Assembly: GCA_964477445.1 (NCBI GenBank)
Contig: CAYZED010000005.1
Location: 62,001-126,000 of the forward strand
Direction: 5' to 3'
Length of the DNA: 64,000 bases
Origin: CAYZED01 sp964477445
GTDB lineage: Bacteria > Bacillota > Clostridia > Lutisporales > Lutisporaceae
Shown piece by piece: positions 25,009 to 34,131 of this stretch (positions are counted from its first letter, which is position 1; each line of letters starts with the position of its first letter). The position numbers and the translations under genes were made by a program. The notes under the pieces were generated by a model that saw only the letters and a program-made list of their open reading frames with translations, ran no database searches and was not told the origin of the DNA.

Positions 25009-27294
25009 ATGAGTGATTTTGATTGGATAGTACTTGAAAATGAGTTCGATTCAAATAATTTAGGGAAATATGAAGCCATTATGTGTCAAGGGAATGGTTA
25101 TATGGGCATCAGAGCGGCCGTTGAGGAACGTTATGTTTCCGAAAAAAGAGATTTTTTTATTTCAGGAACATTTAACAAATTTGATGAGGCTGAAGTGACT
25201 GAATTACCTAATTGTCCAGACTTTTTTGGAACAGAAATAAATGTTTCAGGAAAACCTCTTGACCTAAATAAAGGTATAGTAACAGAGTATCAGAGAAAAT
25301 TAAACTTGAAAAATGGCGAAATTGTTAGAAGTTTTATCTGGAACACAGAAGAAACAGGTAAGATAAGATTTCAATTTAGAAGATTTATTTCAATGAAAAA
25401 CTTACATCTTGCAGCGCAAGTAATTGAGATTGAACCAATTGATAAAAATCTTAGCATATCAATTAATTCGGGCATTGATGGTCAGGTAACAAATTCAGGC
25501 GTTCAACATTTTTCAGAAGTTTCAAAACGAATGTATGCGAACGAGATTATCCAAATGATTCAAAAAACCACAGAAAGTGGAATTGATTTTGTATTTAATC
25601 TTAAAAGCATAGCGACTATTAATGTTGATTTTTCATCAGTAAAAAAAACTATTGCAATGGACAGAAGAAGAATCTGGAATGGAATAGAAAAAGAATTAAA
25701 TATTTATGAAACACTGAAAATATCAAAATATTTTAATGTTTATACTTCACGCGATTTAGAATTTAATGAAAAAAATATAGAACTAGATGATATAAAATCA
25801 ATGTCAGTTGAGAGTCTTGAAAAAGAAACATTAAAAGGATACGAATCATTATTAGCAGAAAATAGCGAACTCTGGGAAACCAAGATTTGGAAAAAAGCGC
25901 CCATAAAAATCGAATCCATAAATCCAATGGATCAGTTAGCCCTTAGATTCATTCAGTACCATTTAGCAGCAATGACACCAACTCATGATAATCGAATGAG
26001 CATAGGTGCCAAGGGTTTGTCAGGCGAAGGATATAAGGGGCATGCCTTCTGGGATACAGAAATCTTTATGTTGCCATATTATACTTGGACTTTTCCGAAT
26101 ATATCTAGAAAATTATTAGAATATAGATACTTATGTTTGGATGGTGCGAAAAGAAAAGCAAAAGATAACGGATATGAAGGAGCAATGTTTCCTTGGGAGT
26201 CAGCTTGGATAGATGATGGAGAAACGACACCTGTTTGGGGAGCTGCTGACATTTTAACTGGAGAACCAACGAAGATATGGTCAGGATTTATTGAACAGCA
26301 TATTACATCAGATATTGTGTTTGCTATTTGGCAGTATTATCAGACTACGAACGATGAAGAATTTATGAAAACATATGGCTATGAGATCATTTTCGAAGCT
26401 TCGAAGTTTTGGATTTCAAGATTAGAGTGGAATGAAAAAACTTATAAGTATGAAATTAAAGAAGTTATTGGCCCTGATGAATATAAAGAACATGTTAATA
26501 ATAATTCTTTCACAAATTATACAGCCCATTGGACAATAAAAAAGGCGATAGAATTATCTGAGAATACTAAAATTAAGCTTAATGGTGAGTATGATTTGAA
26601 GATGTGGAAAGACAGAATAGATAAGATTGAGTTACCACATCCTACAGAGGAAGGTATTCTTCCGCAGGATGACAGTTATTTAAGTAAAGAGATTATTGAC
26701 TTAAATAAATATAAAAATCAAAGACATGTTGGTTCGATTTTTAAGGATTACAATCTAAGCCAGGTTAATAAAATTCAAGTTTCTAAGCAGGCAGATGTAC
26801 TTTTACTTATGTATTTGTTTGAAGAGTTATTTAGTAAAGAAGTAATAAGAAATTCATGGGAATACTACGAACCAAAAACTTTACATGATTCTTCACTTTC
26901 ACTTTCGACACACTGTGTTTTAGCTTCTGACATGGGAAATAGAGAATTGGCTTATGAACTCTTCAGAAAGTCGGCAGATATTGATTTGGGTCCAAACATG
27001 AAATCATCAGATCACGGTATTCATGCAGCTGCAATGGGCGGCTTATGGCAGTGTACGATAAATGGATTTGGTGGAATTAGAAATTACCATGGTGCTTTGA
27101 GAATCGAACCAAAGTTGCCGAAAGAATGGAGTCTATTAGAATTTAAAATTACATTTCAAGGAACTGAATTAAGTATTAGTATCGATAAGGAAGAAACAAG
27201 AATTAAAAGACTATCAAATACTAATAACGTAATAAATGTATTGAGTAATGGAAATGAGTATGTTTTTGGTGAAAGTTTAATTTTGAGAAATTAG
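25009..27294 (+). CDS. Glycoside hydrolase family 65 disaccharide phosphorylase (maltose phosphorylase-like)
   Basis: A 761-residue GH65 enzyme: an N-terminal beta-sandwich (about 1-270), an alpha/alpha6 barrel (about 310-690) and a small C-terminal beta domain. The general acid is Glu491 in VIGPDEYKEH. HAFWDTEIFMLP and HGIHAAAMGGLWQ are further family motifs. It cleaves an alpha-linked glucose disaccharide with phosphate to beta-glucose 1-phosphate and glucose, in the cytoplasm and without ATP. The beta-phosphoglucomutase gene in the same operon uses that product. Maltose is the likely substrate given the ABC transporter type, but trehalose, kojibiose and nigerose phosphorylases belong to the same family. 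AAGGAG precedes the ATG. Confidence 0.9.
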   Translation: MSDFDWIVLENEFDSNNLGKYEAIMCQGNGYMGIRAAVEERYVSEKRDFFISGTFNKFDEAEVTELPNCPDFFGTEINVSGKPLDLNKGIVTEYQRKLNLKNGEIVRSFIWNTEETGKIRFQFRRFISMKNLHLAAQVIEIEPIDKNLSISINSGIDGQVTNSGVQHFSEVSKRMYANEIIQMIQKTTESGIDFVFNLKSIATINVDFSSVKKTIAMDRRRIWNGIEKELNIYETLKISKYFNVYTSRDLEFNEKNIELDDIKSMSVESLEKETLKGYESLLAENSELWETKIWKKAPIKIESINPMDQLALRFIQYHLAAMTPTHDNRMSIGAKGLSGEGYKGHAFWDTEIFMLPYYTWTFPNISRKLLEYRYLCLDGAKRKAKDNGYEGAMFPWESAWIDDGETTPVWGAADILTGEPTKIWSGFIEQHITSDIVFAIWQYYQTTNDEEFMKTYGYEIIFEASKFWISRLEWNEKTYKYEIKEVIGPDEYKEHVNNNSFTNYTAHWTIKKAIELSENTKIKLNGEYDLKMWKDRIDKIELPHPTEEGILPQDDSYLSKEIIDLNKYKNQRHVGSIFKDYNLSQVNKIQVSKQADVLLLMYLFEELFSKEVIRNSWEYYEPKTLHDSSLSLSTHCVLASDMGNRELAYELFRKSADIDLGPNMKSSDHGIHAAAMGGLWQCTINGFGGIRNYHGALRIEPKLPKEWSLLEFKITFQGTELSISIDKEETRIKRLSNTNNVINVLSNGNEYVFGESLILRN

Positions 27295-27417
27295 CAATTT
27301 GCTGATTTGGAAACTTCAGGGACTTGTTGATCTGGTGATCGAATTTCTTATGAGTTTTTCCGCTGGCACTGCAGGCTGGCGGTTAACTAAATAAATTTAA
27401 ATTCAGAGGAGGATATT

Positions 27418-28641
27418 ATGAAAAAAGTATTTAGTATTATTCTGGCAGTGGCGCTCGTAGCAGCTACATTGACTGGATGCGCAGCCAAAGCACCTACAGC
27501 GGCTGATCTTAAAGGCAAGACAGTAGTAATTGGTGTTTGGGGTGGAAATGACGCTGAGACAGCCTCAATTGACAAGATGATAGCTAACTTCACAGAAAAA
27601 ACAGGTATCATTGTTGAGAAAAAAGTTTACACGGATTACAACACACAGTTGAAAGCTGATATAGCAGGGGATGTTGCTCCAGACGTTTACTATTTAGACG
27701 CTTTCATGGCTCCTTATTTCATTGGTGAAGGAGTTTTGGCTGAATTAGATCCTACAGATGTAAGCGCCGACAAATTCTATACACCTTTAACTGATGCTTT
27801 CTCTGCAGATGGGAAACTTTATGCAGTTCCAAAGGATTATTCAACTCTTGCATTATATTATAATACAAAATGGATAAGTGAAGCAGATCTTCCTACATCA
27901 CAAGAAGAGCTTTATAGCAAAGAATATCATGACAAAATTATAGCTAAACTTCCTAAAGGCGTTGCAGTTATGACTTATAATAATGACTTAGCTAGATTGC
28001 TTGATATTGCGCAAATGGGCGGAAGCAGTATTACAATGGATGATGGAAAATCTAACTTAGCTGACTCAGCAATAGTAGAAAATTTAATGATGGTATACGA
28101 AGCTGCAAAAGCAAAGTACATTTTAACTCCTGCTGATCTTGGAAAAGGTTGGAATGGAGAAGCTCTTGGAAATGAAAAAACTGCTATGATGATTGAAGGA
28201 AACTGGGTTCTTTCATACTTACAACAGAATTTCCCAGCAGTTAAATTTGGCGTAGCTGAAGTTCCTACATATAAAGGCGAAAATACAACTATGACTTTCA
28301 CAGTTGGATATGCTTTAAATGCTAAGGCTAAAGAAGCTGCGGCTGGTTTAGAATTCATAAAATATGCAACAGGTCCTGAAGGAATGACTACTTGGTGTTC
28401 AGGCGCTGGAGTACTTCCATCAAGAACAGATGTTACTGATGCTATGGGCGTTGCTGGAGATGTATTAAAAGCTCCTCACATAGCTGGTGCAGCGTATGCA
28501 ACTCCTTGGCAAAAAGGCGTAACTGGAGAAGTAATTAATAAAGCTTTCCAAAACTTTTTCTCAGCAGCTGTAAAAGGTGAACTCACTCTTGAAGAAGCTA
28601 TGACTAAAGCTGATGCTGAAGCTGATAACCAGATTCAATAA
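27418..28641 (+). CDS. Sugar ABC transporter substrate-binding lipoprotein
   Basis: A 407-residue family 1 extracellular solute-binding protein. It begins with a lipoprotein signal peptide whose lipobox LTGC places the modified Cys at residue 21. The mature part has the maltose-binding-protein pattern: VWGGNDAETASID, YFIGEGVLAELD and a hinge-facing WNGEALGNEKTAMMIEGNW. It is held outside the membrane and delivers an oligosaccharide, probably maltose-like, to the two permeases encoded next. GGAGG precedes the ATG. A terminator directly after it should make it more abundant than the permeases, a usual arrangement. Confidence 0.93.
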   Translation: MKKVFSIILAVALVAATLTGCAAKAPTAADLKGKTVVIGVWGGNDAETASIDKMIANFTEKTGIIVEKKVYTDYNTQLKADIAGDVAPDVYYLDAFMAPYFIGEGVLAELDPTDVSADKFYTPLTDAFSADGKLYAVPKDYSTLALYYNTKWISEADLPTSQEELYSKEYHDKIIAKLPKGVAVMTYNNDLARLLDIAQMGGSSITMDDGKSNLADSAIVENLMMVYEAAKAKYILTPADLGKGWNGEALGNEKTAMMIEGNWVLSYLQQNFPAVKFGVAEVPTYKGENTTMTFTVGYALNAKAKEAAAGLEFIKYATGPEGMTTWCSGAGVLPSRTDVTDAMGVAGDVLKAPHIAGAAYATPWQKGVTGEVINKAFQNFFSAAVKGELTLEEAMTKADAEADNQIQ

Positions 28642-28677
28642 AATTAATTAGAATCTAAAAAAAATAACTATGAAATT

Positions 28678-28718
28678 ACCGGCTAAATCAGTATAAGAAC
28701 TCATTTAGCCGGTTTTTT
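28678..28718 (+). terminator. Intra-operon terminator behind the binding protein
   Basis: CCGGCTAAAT (28679-28688) pairs perfectly with ATTTAGCCGG (28703-28712), followed by six T. It probably limits transcription into the permease genes. Confidence 0.9.
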
Positions 28719-28741
28719 AAAAAGAAATTGAGGGATTGCTT

Positions 28742-29644
28742 ATGAAAAAAAAGCCAACCGGCTTAAAAATGGCAGAATTCTTACAAGGTTATTCTTTTAT
28801 TACTCCAACAGTTTTTGTTATAGGTGTATTTATCTATCTTTCAATCTTTGTCGTTATTTATCTTTCGTTCCATAAAGTAAGTCTTTTGAGCATGAAAATA
28901 AGTGGATTTACATTAGATAACTATATGAGATTATTCAGAGATGAAAGATTACTTAAAGCTTTTAGCAACACAGCATATTTTGTGGTAGTTGTTGCTCCTG
29001 TTCAAACGGCTATAGCTCTTGTAGTGGCTTCAGTATTAAATTCAAAAATAAAAGCAAAGAACTTATTTAGAACAATTTATTTTCTGCCAACCTTAACGTC
29101 ATCAGTAGCATTGACGATGATATTTATGTTTATATGTAGTATTGATGGTCCAATAAATTATGCATTAATTAAATTTGGATTACTTTCGACGGGAGTAAAC
29201 TGGCTAAACGAGTCAAGTGTAGTATTGAAAATTATTATGGCAATGAATATTTGGTCAACAGTACCATTTTATATAACTATTTATCTCGCAGCGCTTCAAG
29301 ATATCCCGAAATCTCAGTACGAAGCAGCATCTGTGGATGGAGCGAATGCAGTACAGACTTTCTTTAATATTACTGTTCCAAATATGATTCCGATCACTTC
29401 TTTTGTTTTGATAACTAGTGTAATCGGTTGTTTCCAAATGTTTGATCAAGCATATATCTTCTCAGGAGGTTCAGGTGGGCCACAGAATGCTACTTTAACC
29501 GTCGCATTAACGATATATCAATATGCGTTTGGTATGTTAAATAGTATGGGCTACGCATCAGCGATAGCATTATTACTAGGCGTAGTAATTGTGGTAGTTA
29601 GTTTAATTGTAAATAGGTTAAATAAATCCGAAAGTCTATATTAA
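28742..29644 (+). CDS. Sugar ABC transporter permease, MalF type
   Basis: A 300-residue integral membrane protein with six predicted helices and the binding-protein-dependent transport signature EAASVDGANAVQTFFNITVP (the EAA loop, about residues 200-219) that contacts the ATPase. ATG 28742 follows GAGGG at a good distance; the TTG two codons upstream is not needed. With the next gene product it forms the membrane channel. No ATPase is encoded in the operon; the MsmX-type ATPase at 32949 is the likely energiser. Confidence 0.93.
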   Translation: MKKKPTGLKMAEFLQGYSFITPTVFVIGVFIYLSIFVVIYLSFHKVSLLSMKISGFTLDNYMRLFRDERLLKAFSNTAYFVVVVAPVQTAIALVVASVLNSKIKAKNLFRTIYFLPTLTSSVALTMIFMFICSIDGPINYALIKFGLLSTGVNWLNESSVVLKIIMAMNIWSTVPFYITIYLAALQDIPKSQYEAASVDGANAVQTFFNITVPNMIPITSFVLITSVIGCFQMFDQAYIFSGGSGGPQNATLTVALTIYQYAFGMLNSMGYASAIALLLGVVIVVVSLIVNRLNKSESLY

Positions 29645-29657
29645 GGGGGGAGAAAGC

Positions 29658-30533
29658 TTGAACAAGAAATCAAAAAAAATGTTAAATGACAGAAGTTTGA
29701 CAAAGAAGAAACGAAACTGGCCTAAAATATTTCTTTATGGAATATTAGTGCTTTATGCATTTATTACTCTGTATCCGTTCCTATGGGCTGTCTCCGCTTC
29801 TTTTAAAAGCTTAGCGGAAATCACAAATAGTAGTTTTAGTATTATACCTAAGAATCCAACGTTAAATAATTATATTCATTTGTTTTCCTCAAGTTCATAC
29901 TTCTTAAGATGGACTTTGAACTCAATAATGATAGCTGTATTTGGTACAGTAGTGAACGTAATACTAAACAGTATGGCTGGATATTCACTTTCAAGACTTA
30001 GCTTTCCGGGTAGAAATGCGATATTTTATGCATTAATTGCTGCGATGACTATACCAGGCCAAGTATTACTTATTCCGAACTTTTTGATTTTAAAGAGTAT
30101 GGGATTGTTGAATTCCTATAGTGCAATTGTTTTACCAGCGGCTGTAAATATCACGTATATTTTCTTGATGAAACAATACTTCACAAACTTCTCGAAAGAA
30201 GTTGAAGAAGCGGCTAAACTTGATGGTTTATCAGGAACACAGACGTTTTTCTATATTTCGTTACCAATGGCAAAACCGATGATTGCGACTCAAGCGACAT
30301 TTATTTTCTTAGGGTTCTGGAATGATTTTGTTAAACCAATGCTTTACTTAAAGGATGTTAATAAATTTACCTTGCCTTTAGGAATTCAGTATACTCAAAG
30401 TAAATACTCTGGTTTTACACAATGGGACCAAGTAATGACTGCGAGTGTGGTTTCATTAATACCAATTTTGTTAATGTATATAGTATTGAATAAATACTTC
30501 ATGCAAGGTGTAAGACTAGACGGAGAAAAATAG
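29658..30533 (+). CDS. Sugar ABC transporter permease, MalG type
   Basis: A 291-residue membrane protein with six predicted helices and the EAA loop EEAAKLDGLSGTQTFFYISL near residues 187-206. It starts with TTG at 29658, 7 bp after a strong AAGGGGGG, with no better ATG in frame until codon 8. It pairs with the MalF-type permease to import the disaccharide. The gene is 13 bp after its partner and 19 bp before pgmB, so the three are co-transcribed. Confidence 0.92.
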   Translation: MNKKSKKMLNDRSLTKKKRNWPKIFLYGILVLYAFITLYPFLWAVSASFKSLAEITNSSFSIIPKNPTLNNYIHLFSSSSYFLRWTLNSIMIAVFGTVVNVILNSMAGYSLSRLSFPGRNAIFYALIAAMTIPGQVLLIPNFLILKSMGLLNSYSAIVLPAAVNITYIFLMKQYFTNFSKEVEEAAKLDGLSGTQTFFYISLPMAKPMIATQATFIFLGFWNDFVKPMLYLKDVNKFTLPLGIQYTQSKYSGFTQWDQVMTASVVSLIPILLMYIVLNKYFMQGVRLDGEK

Positions 30534-30552
30534 TTTAAAGGTGTAAAATTAA

Positions 30553-31203
30553 ATGGAAAAAAGAAGTTTTAAAGTTGCCATATTTGACTTAGATGGAGTT
30601 TTAGTAGATACTGCACATTATCATTTTCTAGCTTGGAGAAGAATTGCAGCAGAATTAGGGTTTGAGTTCACCGAAAAAGATAATGAACGACTTAAAGGTG
30701 TATCTCGAATGAGATCACTTGAGATACTTTTAGAGGTAGGGAATGTGATTTTAACTGAACCTGAAATTATCAAGCTCGCAAGTAAAAAAAATGAATGGTA
30801 TTGTGAATATTTATGCGAAATCAATGAAAACAGTTTGCTTCCTGGGGCATTGGAATTTCTTGATTGGCTAAAAGAAAAAGGTGTTTTAATAGCACTTGGT
30901 TCTGCTAGCAAAAATGCTAGGACCATTTTAAATAGTCTTAAAATCACAGATTTTTTCGATGTAATTATTGATGGTAATGTAGTAAAAGAGGCAAAACCAA
31001 ATCCTGAAGTGTTTTTGAAATCTTTGGAAGAATTAATGGTAACACCAGTGGAATGCGTGGTTTTTGAAGATGCTTATGCTGGTATTGAGGCGGCTAAAGC
31101 AGGCGGGATGTATGCAGTAGGAATCGGTTCACCGATTAATTTGCCAAATGCTAACATTTGCTTTGAAAATTTAGCGGCACCCGAAATAAGAGATTTGTTC
31201 TAG
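30553..31203 (+). CDS. pgmB: Beta-phosphoglucomutase
   Basis: A 216-residue HAD-superfamily enzyme. The nucleophile and acid/base aspartates are in FDLDGVLVDTAHYH near the N terminus; SASKNA (motif II) and the Lys of KEAKPNPEVF and the FEDAYAGIEAA motif IV complete the site. It converts beta-glucose 1-phosphate from the GH65 phosphorylase to glucose 6-phosphate for glycolysis. As the last gene of the phosphorylase-transporter operon it fixes the interpretation of that operon as inverting phosphorolysis of an alpha-glucoside. Confidence 0.95.
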   Translation: MEKRSFKVAIFDLDGVLVDTAHYHFLAWRRIAAELGFEFTEKDNERLKGVSRMRSLEILLEVGNVILTEPEIIKLASKKNEWYCEYLCEINENSLLPGALEFLDWLKEKGVLIALGSASKNARTILNSLKITDFFDVIIDGNVVKEAKPNPEVFLKSLEELMVTPVECVVFEDAYAGIEAAKAGGMYAVGIGSPINLPNANICFENLAAPEIRDLF

Positions 31204-31277
31204 TATAGAAACGATACTTTTTTGAAAACAGAAACCCCCTGAGGGTGAATGGTTTCGAGGGTTAAGAAAAAAATATA

Positions 31278-31310
31278 AAGATGCACTTGATTAATTTTGA
31301 GTGCATCTTT
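31278..31310. terminator. Bidirectional terminator between pgmB and the cyclophilin gene
   Basis: AAAGATGCACT (31278-31287 region) pairs with AGTGCATCTTT (31300-31310). T-rich sequence follows on the plus strand and an A-run precedes it, so it can end both convergent transcripts. Confidence 0.85.
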
Positions 31311-31338
31311 TATAATCTGTCAGATGTATTGAGACAAT

Positions 31339-31899
31339 CTATTCTTGTGGTGGATTAAGCCTAATTGGTTCTAGATAATCAATACCAAAAGTCTCCACGG
31401 TTACTTCTTTCATTATTTCAGGAACAACTGGAACGTATACTTCGTATTTTTCTGCAACTAATTCAACCTTTGTTTCAACAGTCTCAATTCTAGTCAGCTC
31501 CTCGAAACCAGAACAAACTTTTCCGAAAGCTGTAAATTTGCCGTTGAGCTTTTCTGCAGCTTCATCTGTCAAAGTGAAGAAAAAACAACTTCCTGAAGAG
31601 GTTGCCGTACCATCACCGCCCATTCCCACTATACCTTTTCCAAATAATAATGGGTTTTCGAATCCATTAACAGAAAACTCGCCGTCAAGAATAATTTTGC
31701 ATTCTGGATCTTCATAATCGGAATAAGAAGGTTGTATTACGAAACTTGGATTTATTCTTTTAATTTCTCGATTATTAAAAAGACCTCTCTTAGACAAATA
31801 TATAAAACTATTTACCGCATTAGGTGCATATTCGGGGTATAATTCAATTTTTATTTCATTACCTGTTGCCATTCTTATTGTTGCAATAGGATTGCTCAT
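31339..31899 (-). CDS. Cyclophilin-type peptidyl-prolyl cis-trans isomerase
   Basis: A 186-residue cytoplasmic cyclophilin without signal peptide. The family core is visible as FVIQPSY, GMGGDGTATSSGSCFFFTL and LNGKFTAFGKVCSGFEEL. The usual arginine-phenylalanine pair in FHRVI is changed to IKRINPSFVIQ, as in many short bacterial forms. It speeds proline isomerisation in protein folding. The last 35 residues (EVYVPVVPEIMKEVTVETFG) form a typical C-terminal extension of clostridial cyclophilins. The gene is monocistronic, with AGGGA before the ATG. Confidence 0.88.
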   Translation of the reverse strand: MSNPIATIRMATGNEIKIELYPEYAPNAVNSFIYLSKRGLFNNREIKRINPSFVIQPSYSDYEDPECKIILDGEFSVNGFENPLLFGKGIVGMGGDGTATSSGSCFFFTLTDEAAEKLNGKFTAFGKVCSGFEELTRIETVETKVELVAEKYEVYVPVVPEIMKEVTVETFGIDYLEPIRLNPPQE

Positions 31900-32024
31900 C
31901 TTACATTCCCTGCTTCTCTACATTTATAAGTAGTAGAGCCTTTCTTTGATTTTTATATTATAATAGCATATATAAGAATATTTTTAAAAGTATTCCTAAG
32001 GGGAATTATAAGGAGGCCACTTTT

Positions 32025-32660
32025 ATGAATTACGAAAAATTAAAGCATGCAGAAGAAGATTTCTTATCAAAATATCCGGGTGGATTTAAGAATCCAGAAA
32101 TTGTTGAGATGGCAAAAAAACACAAAATCGAGAAATTGGTTGAGTATACAAAACTAAATTTTGCTATAGAGCGGTTTGATGATGTTGAAGCAATTATTAA
32201 CTCAATGGTAAAGGTTGTGTCTCAATCATCGATGGTTTCGATTTTTGAGAAGCCAAAATTCAGAGATATAATGAAAATACTACATGAGAATGAAAAAATT
32301 ATGTTTGTTCAAGGATTAAAAGAATTTTTGTATGGAAATCAAGCTGCCGGCTTTTCGCTAATGTCACAGATTTTGAAGACTTATCAATTGGCAAAATGGA
32401 CAATTTTGACCGTTGTACCATATTATCTAAAACCGAATGAAGAAGTATTTATAAAACCTACTACAGTTAAAGGAATTATTGCATATTTGGAAATTGATGA
32501 TATCAAATATAGCCCTAATGCAAATTATGAATTCTATAAAGCTTACAGAGACTATATTGTTGAGATGAAGACAAGAGTGGATCCTTCACTTCAGGTTGAT
32601 AATGCTGCTTTTAGTGCATTCTTTATGATATTTTTAGAAGGGCATGAAACCGACGAGTAA
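32025..32660 (+). CDS. Conserved-looking hypothetical protein
   Basis: A 211-residue soluble protein without a motif I recognise. It begins with a helical, charged segment (KLKHAEEDFLSKYPGGFKNPE) and is mainly helical, with no signal peptide or membrane helix. Similar proteins of about this length with a start like DFLSKYPGGF occur as single genes in Clostridia, but I know no function. AAGGAGG precedes the ATG. It is flanked by the cyclophilin gene (divergent) and the MsmX-type ATPase gene. Confidence 0.65.
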   Translation: MNYEKLKHAEEDFLSKYPGGFKNPEIVEMAKKHKIEKLVEYTKLNFAIERFDDVEAIINSMVKVVSQSSMVSIFEKPKFRDIMKILHENEKIMFVQGLKEFLYGNQAAGFSLMSQILKTYQLAKWTILTVVPYYLKPNEEVFIKPTTVKGIIAYLEIDDIKYSPNANYEFYKAYRDYIVEMKTRVDPSLQVDNAAFSAFFMIFLEGHETDE

Positions 32661-32948
32661 ACTGGAAAAAAATGAAATTAATTAAATTAACAATCTTGAG
32701 AGAATATAAGATGAAATTGATTAATTGAATTATCTGGCGAAAATATTGATATGACCAAAAACATTCGTCAGAGTCTCTAAAAAATAAGCCTTTTTTTCGG
32801 AAGGATTACTAATAGTATGGATGCGGCAGTAATAGTATACTTTAATTATAAGAGGGTAAAGGTTAATTTTACGATTTCGTGTTAATGATTATTACAAAAC
32901 GCAAATTAGTATTTTATCAAATTTTGCCCAAAATAAAAGGAGGATACT
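32661..32948 (+). other. Intergenic region before the ABC ATPase gene
   Basis: 288 bp without a credible gene. A direct repeat of ATGAAATTNATTAA is seen near 32671 and 32711, and TAATAGTAT recurs near 32808 and 32830. A TATACT-like -10 near 32836 could drive the ATPase gene, but no matching -35 is clear. Confidence 0.5.
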
Positions 32949-34061
32949 ATGTCAAGTTTAACTCTAAAAGGAATCCAAAAAATCTATCCAGGTAATGTAA
33001 CGGCAGTAAGAGATTTTAACATGGAAATAGCTGACAAAGAGTTTATTGTTTTGGTTGGACCATCAGGTTGTGGTAAAACTACAACTCTAAGAATGATAGC
33101 AGGATTAGAAGATATTACAGATGGTGAACTTTATATTGGAGATAGATTGGTTAATAATGTAGCTCCAAAGGAACGCGACATAGCAATGGTTTTTCAAAAC
33201 TATGCCTTATATCCTCACATGACAGTTTATGACAATATGGCATTTGGATTGAAGCTTAAAAAAGTACCAAAAGCAGAAATAGATGAACGCGTAAAAAAGG
33301 CAGCTGGAACTCTCGAAATTGAACACTTACTTGATAGAAAGCCAAAGGCATTATCAGGAGGACAAAGACAGCGTGTAGCTCTTGGAAGGGCAATAGTTAG
33401 AGAACCTAAGGTATTCTTAATGGATGAACCTCTTTCCAATCTTGACGCGAAATTACGTGTACAGATGAGAACGGAAATCTCCAAACTTCATAAACATTTA
33501 CAAACAACTTTTGTATATGTTACACATGATCAGACGGAAGCAATGACAATGGGAACAAGACTTGTTATAATGAAAGATGGAGATATCCAACAGATTGATA
33601 CTCCACAGCGAGCTTATGATTTACCAAACAATCTTTTTGTGGCTGGTTTTATTGGTAGCCCACAAATGAATGTTTTTAAAGGAACAATTTCAGAAAAAGA
33701 AGGAACCATTGAAATTTTACTTGCCGATGGAAACACACTTGGACTTACAGACGAAAAACAAAAGATCCTTAAAGAAATGAATTATATTGGCAAGGAAGTT
33801 TTTGTGGGAATAAGACCAGAACATCTTCATGATGCGAGTGTTGACGCTTTAAAAGAAGAATATTCAACATTAAGTGGCAAAGTTGATATAGCAGAACTTA
33901 TGGGTTCTGAGACGTATCTTTATTTAAAACTATATAATACTCAAGTTGTAGCAAAAGTTACTAATAAAACAGATAAGCGTGCTGATGAGCCAGTTGAATT
34001 CCATGTTCAATGGAGTAAAATTCATCTCTTTGATGGCACTACAGAAGTAGCTATTAGATAG
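32949..34061 (+). CDS. msmX: Sugar ABC transporter ATPase, MsmX/UgpC type
   Basis: A 370-residue ATPase of the carbohydrate uptake type 1 family. Walker A is GPSGCGKTT (about 38-46), the signature LSGGQRQRVALGRAI and Walker B with D-loop MDEPLSNLDAKLR; the C-terminal TOBE-like regulatory domain covers about residues 240-370 with GIRPEHLHD. Such ATPases serve several sugar permeases. None of the permease operons in the window encodes an ATPase, so this protein probably powers the MalF/MalG-type transporter 3 kb upstream and others elsewhere. AAAGGAGG precedes the ATG. Confidence 0.95.
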   Translation: MSSLTLKGIQKIYPGNVTAVRDFNMEIADKEFIVLVGPSGCGKTTTLRMIAGLEDITDGELYIGDRLVNNVAPKERDIAMVFQNYALYPHMTVYDNMAFGLKLKKVPKAEIDERVKKAAGTLEIEHLLDRKPKALSGGQRQRVALGRAIVREPKVFLMDEPLSNLDAKLRVQMRTEISKLHKHLQTTFVYVTHDQTEAMTMGTRLVIMKDGDIQQIDTPQRAYDLPNNLFVAGFIGSPQMNVFKGTISEKEGTIEILLADGNTLGLTDEKQKILKEMNYIGKEVFVGIRPEHLHDASVDALKEEYSTLSGKVDIAELMGSETYLYLKLYNTQVVAKVTNKTDKRADEPVEFHVQWSKIHLFDGTTEVAIR

Positions 34062-34077
34062 AATTAATTAAAAGAAA

Positions 34078-34113
34078 TTAAGAAAAATAAACTAAGAAAA
34101 ATAAACTAAGAAA
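34078..34113 (+). repeat. 14-bp tandem repeat
   Basis: TAAGAAAAATAAAC occurs about two and a half times in a row between the ATPase gene and the PucR-type regulator gene. It is non-coding and lies just before the regulator ribosome site. Confidence 0.8.
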
Positions 34114-34131
34114 ATATTGGCGAGGGTATCA

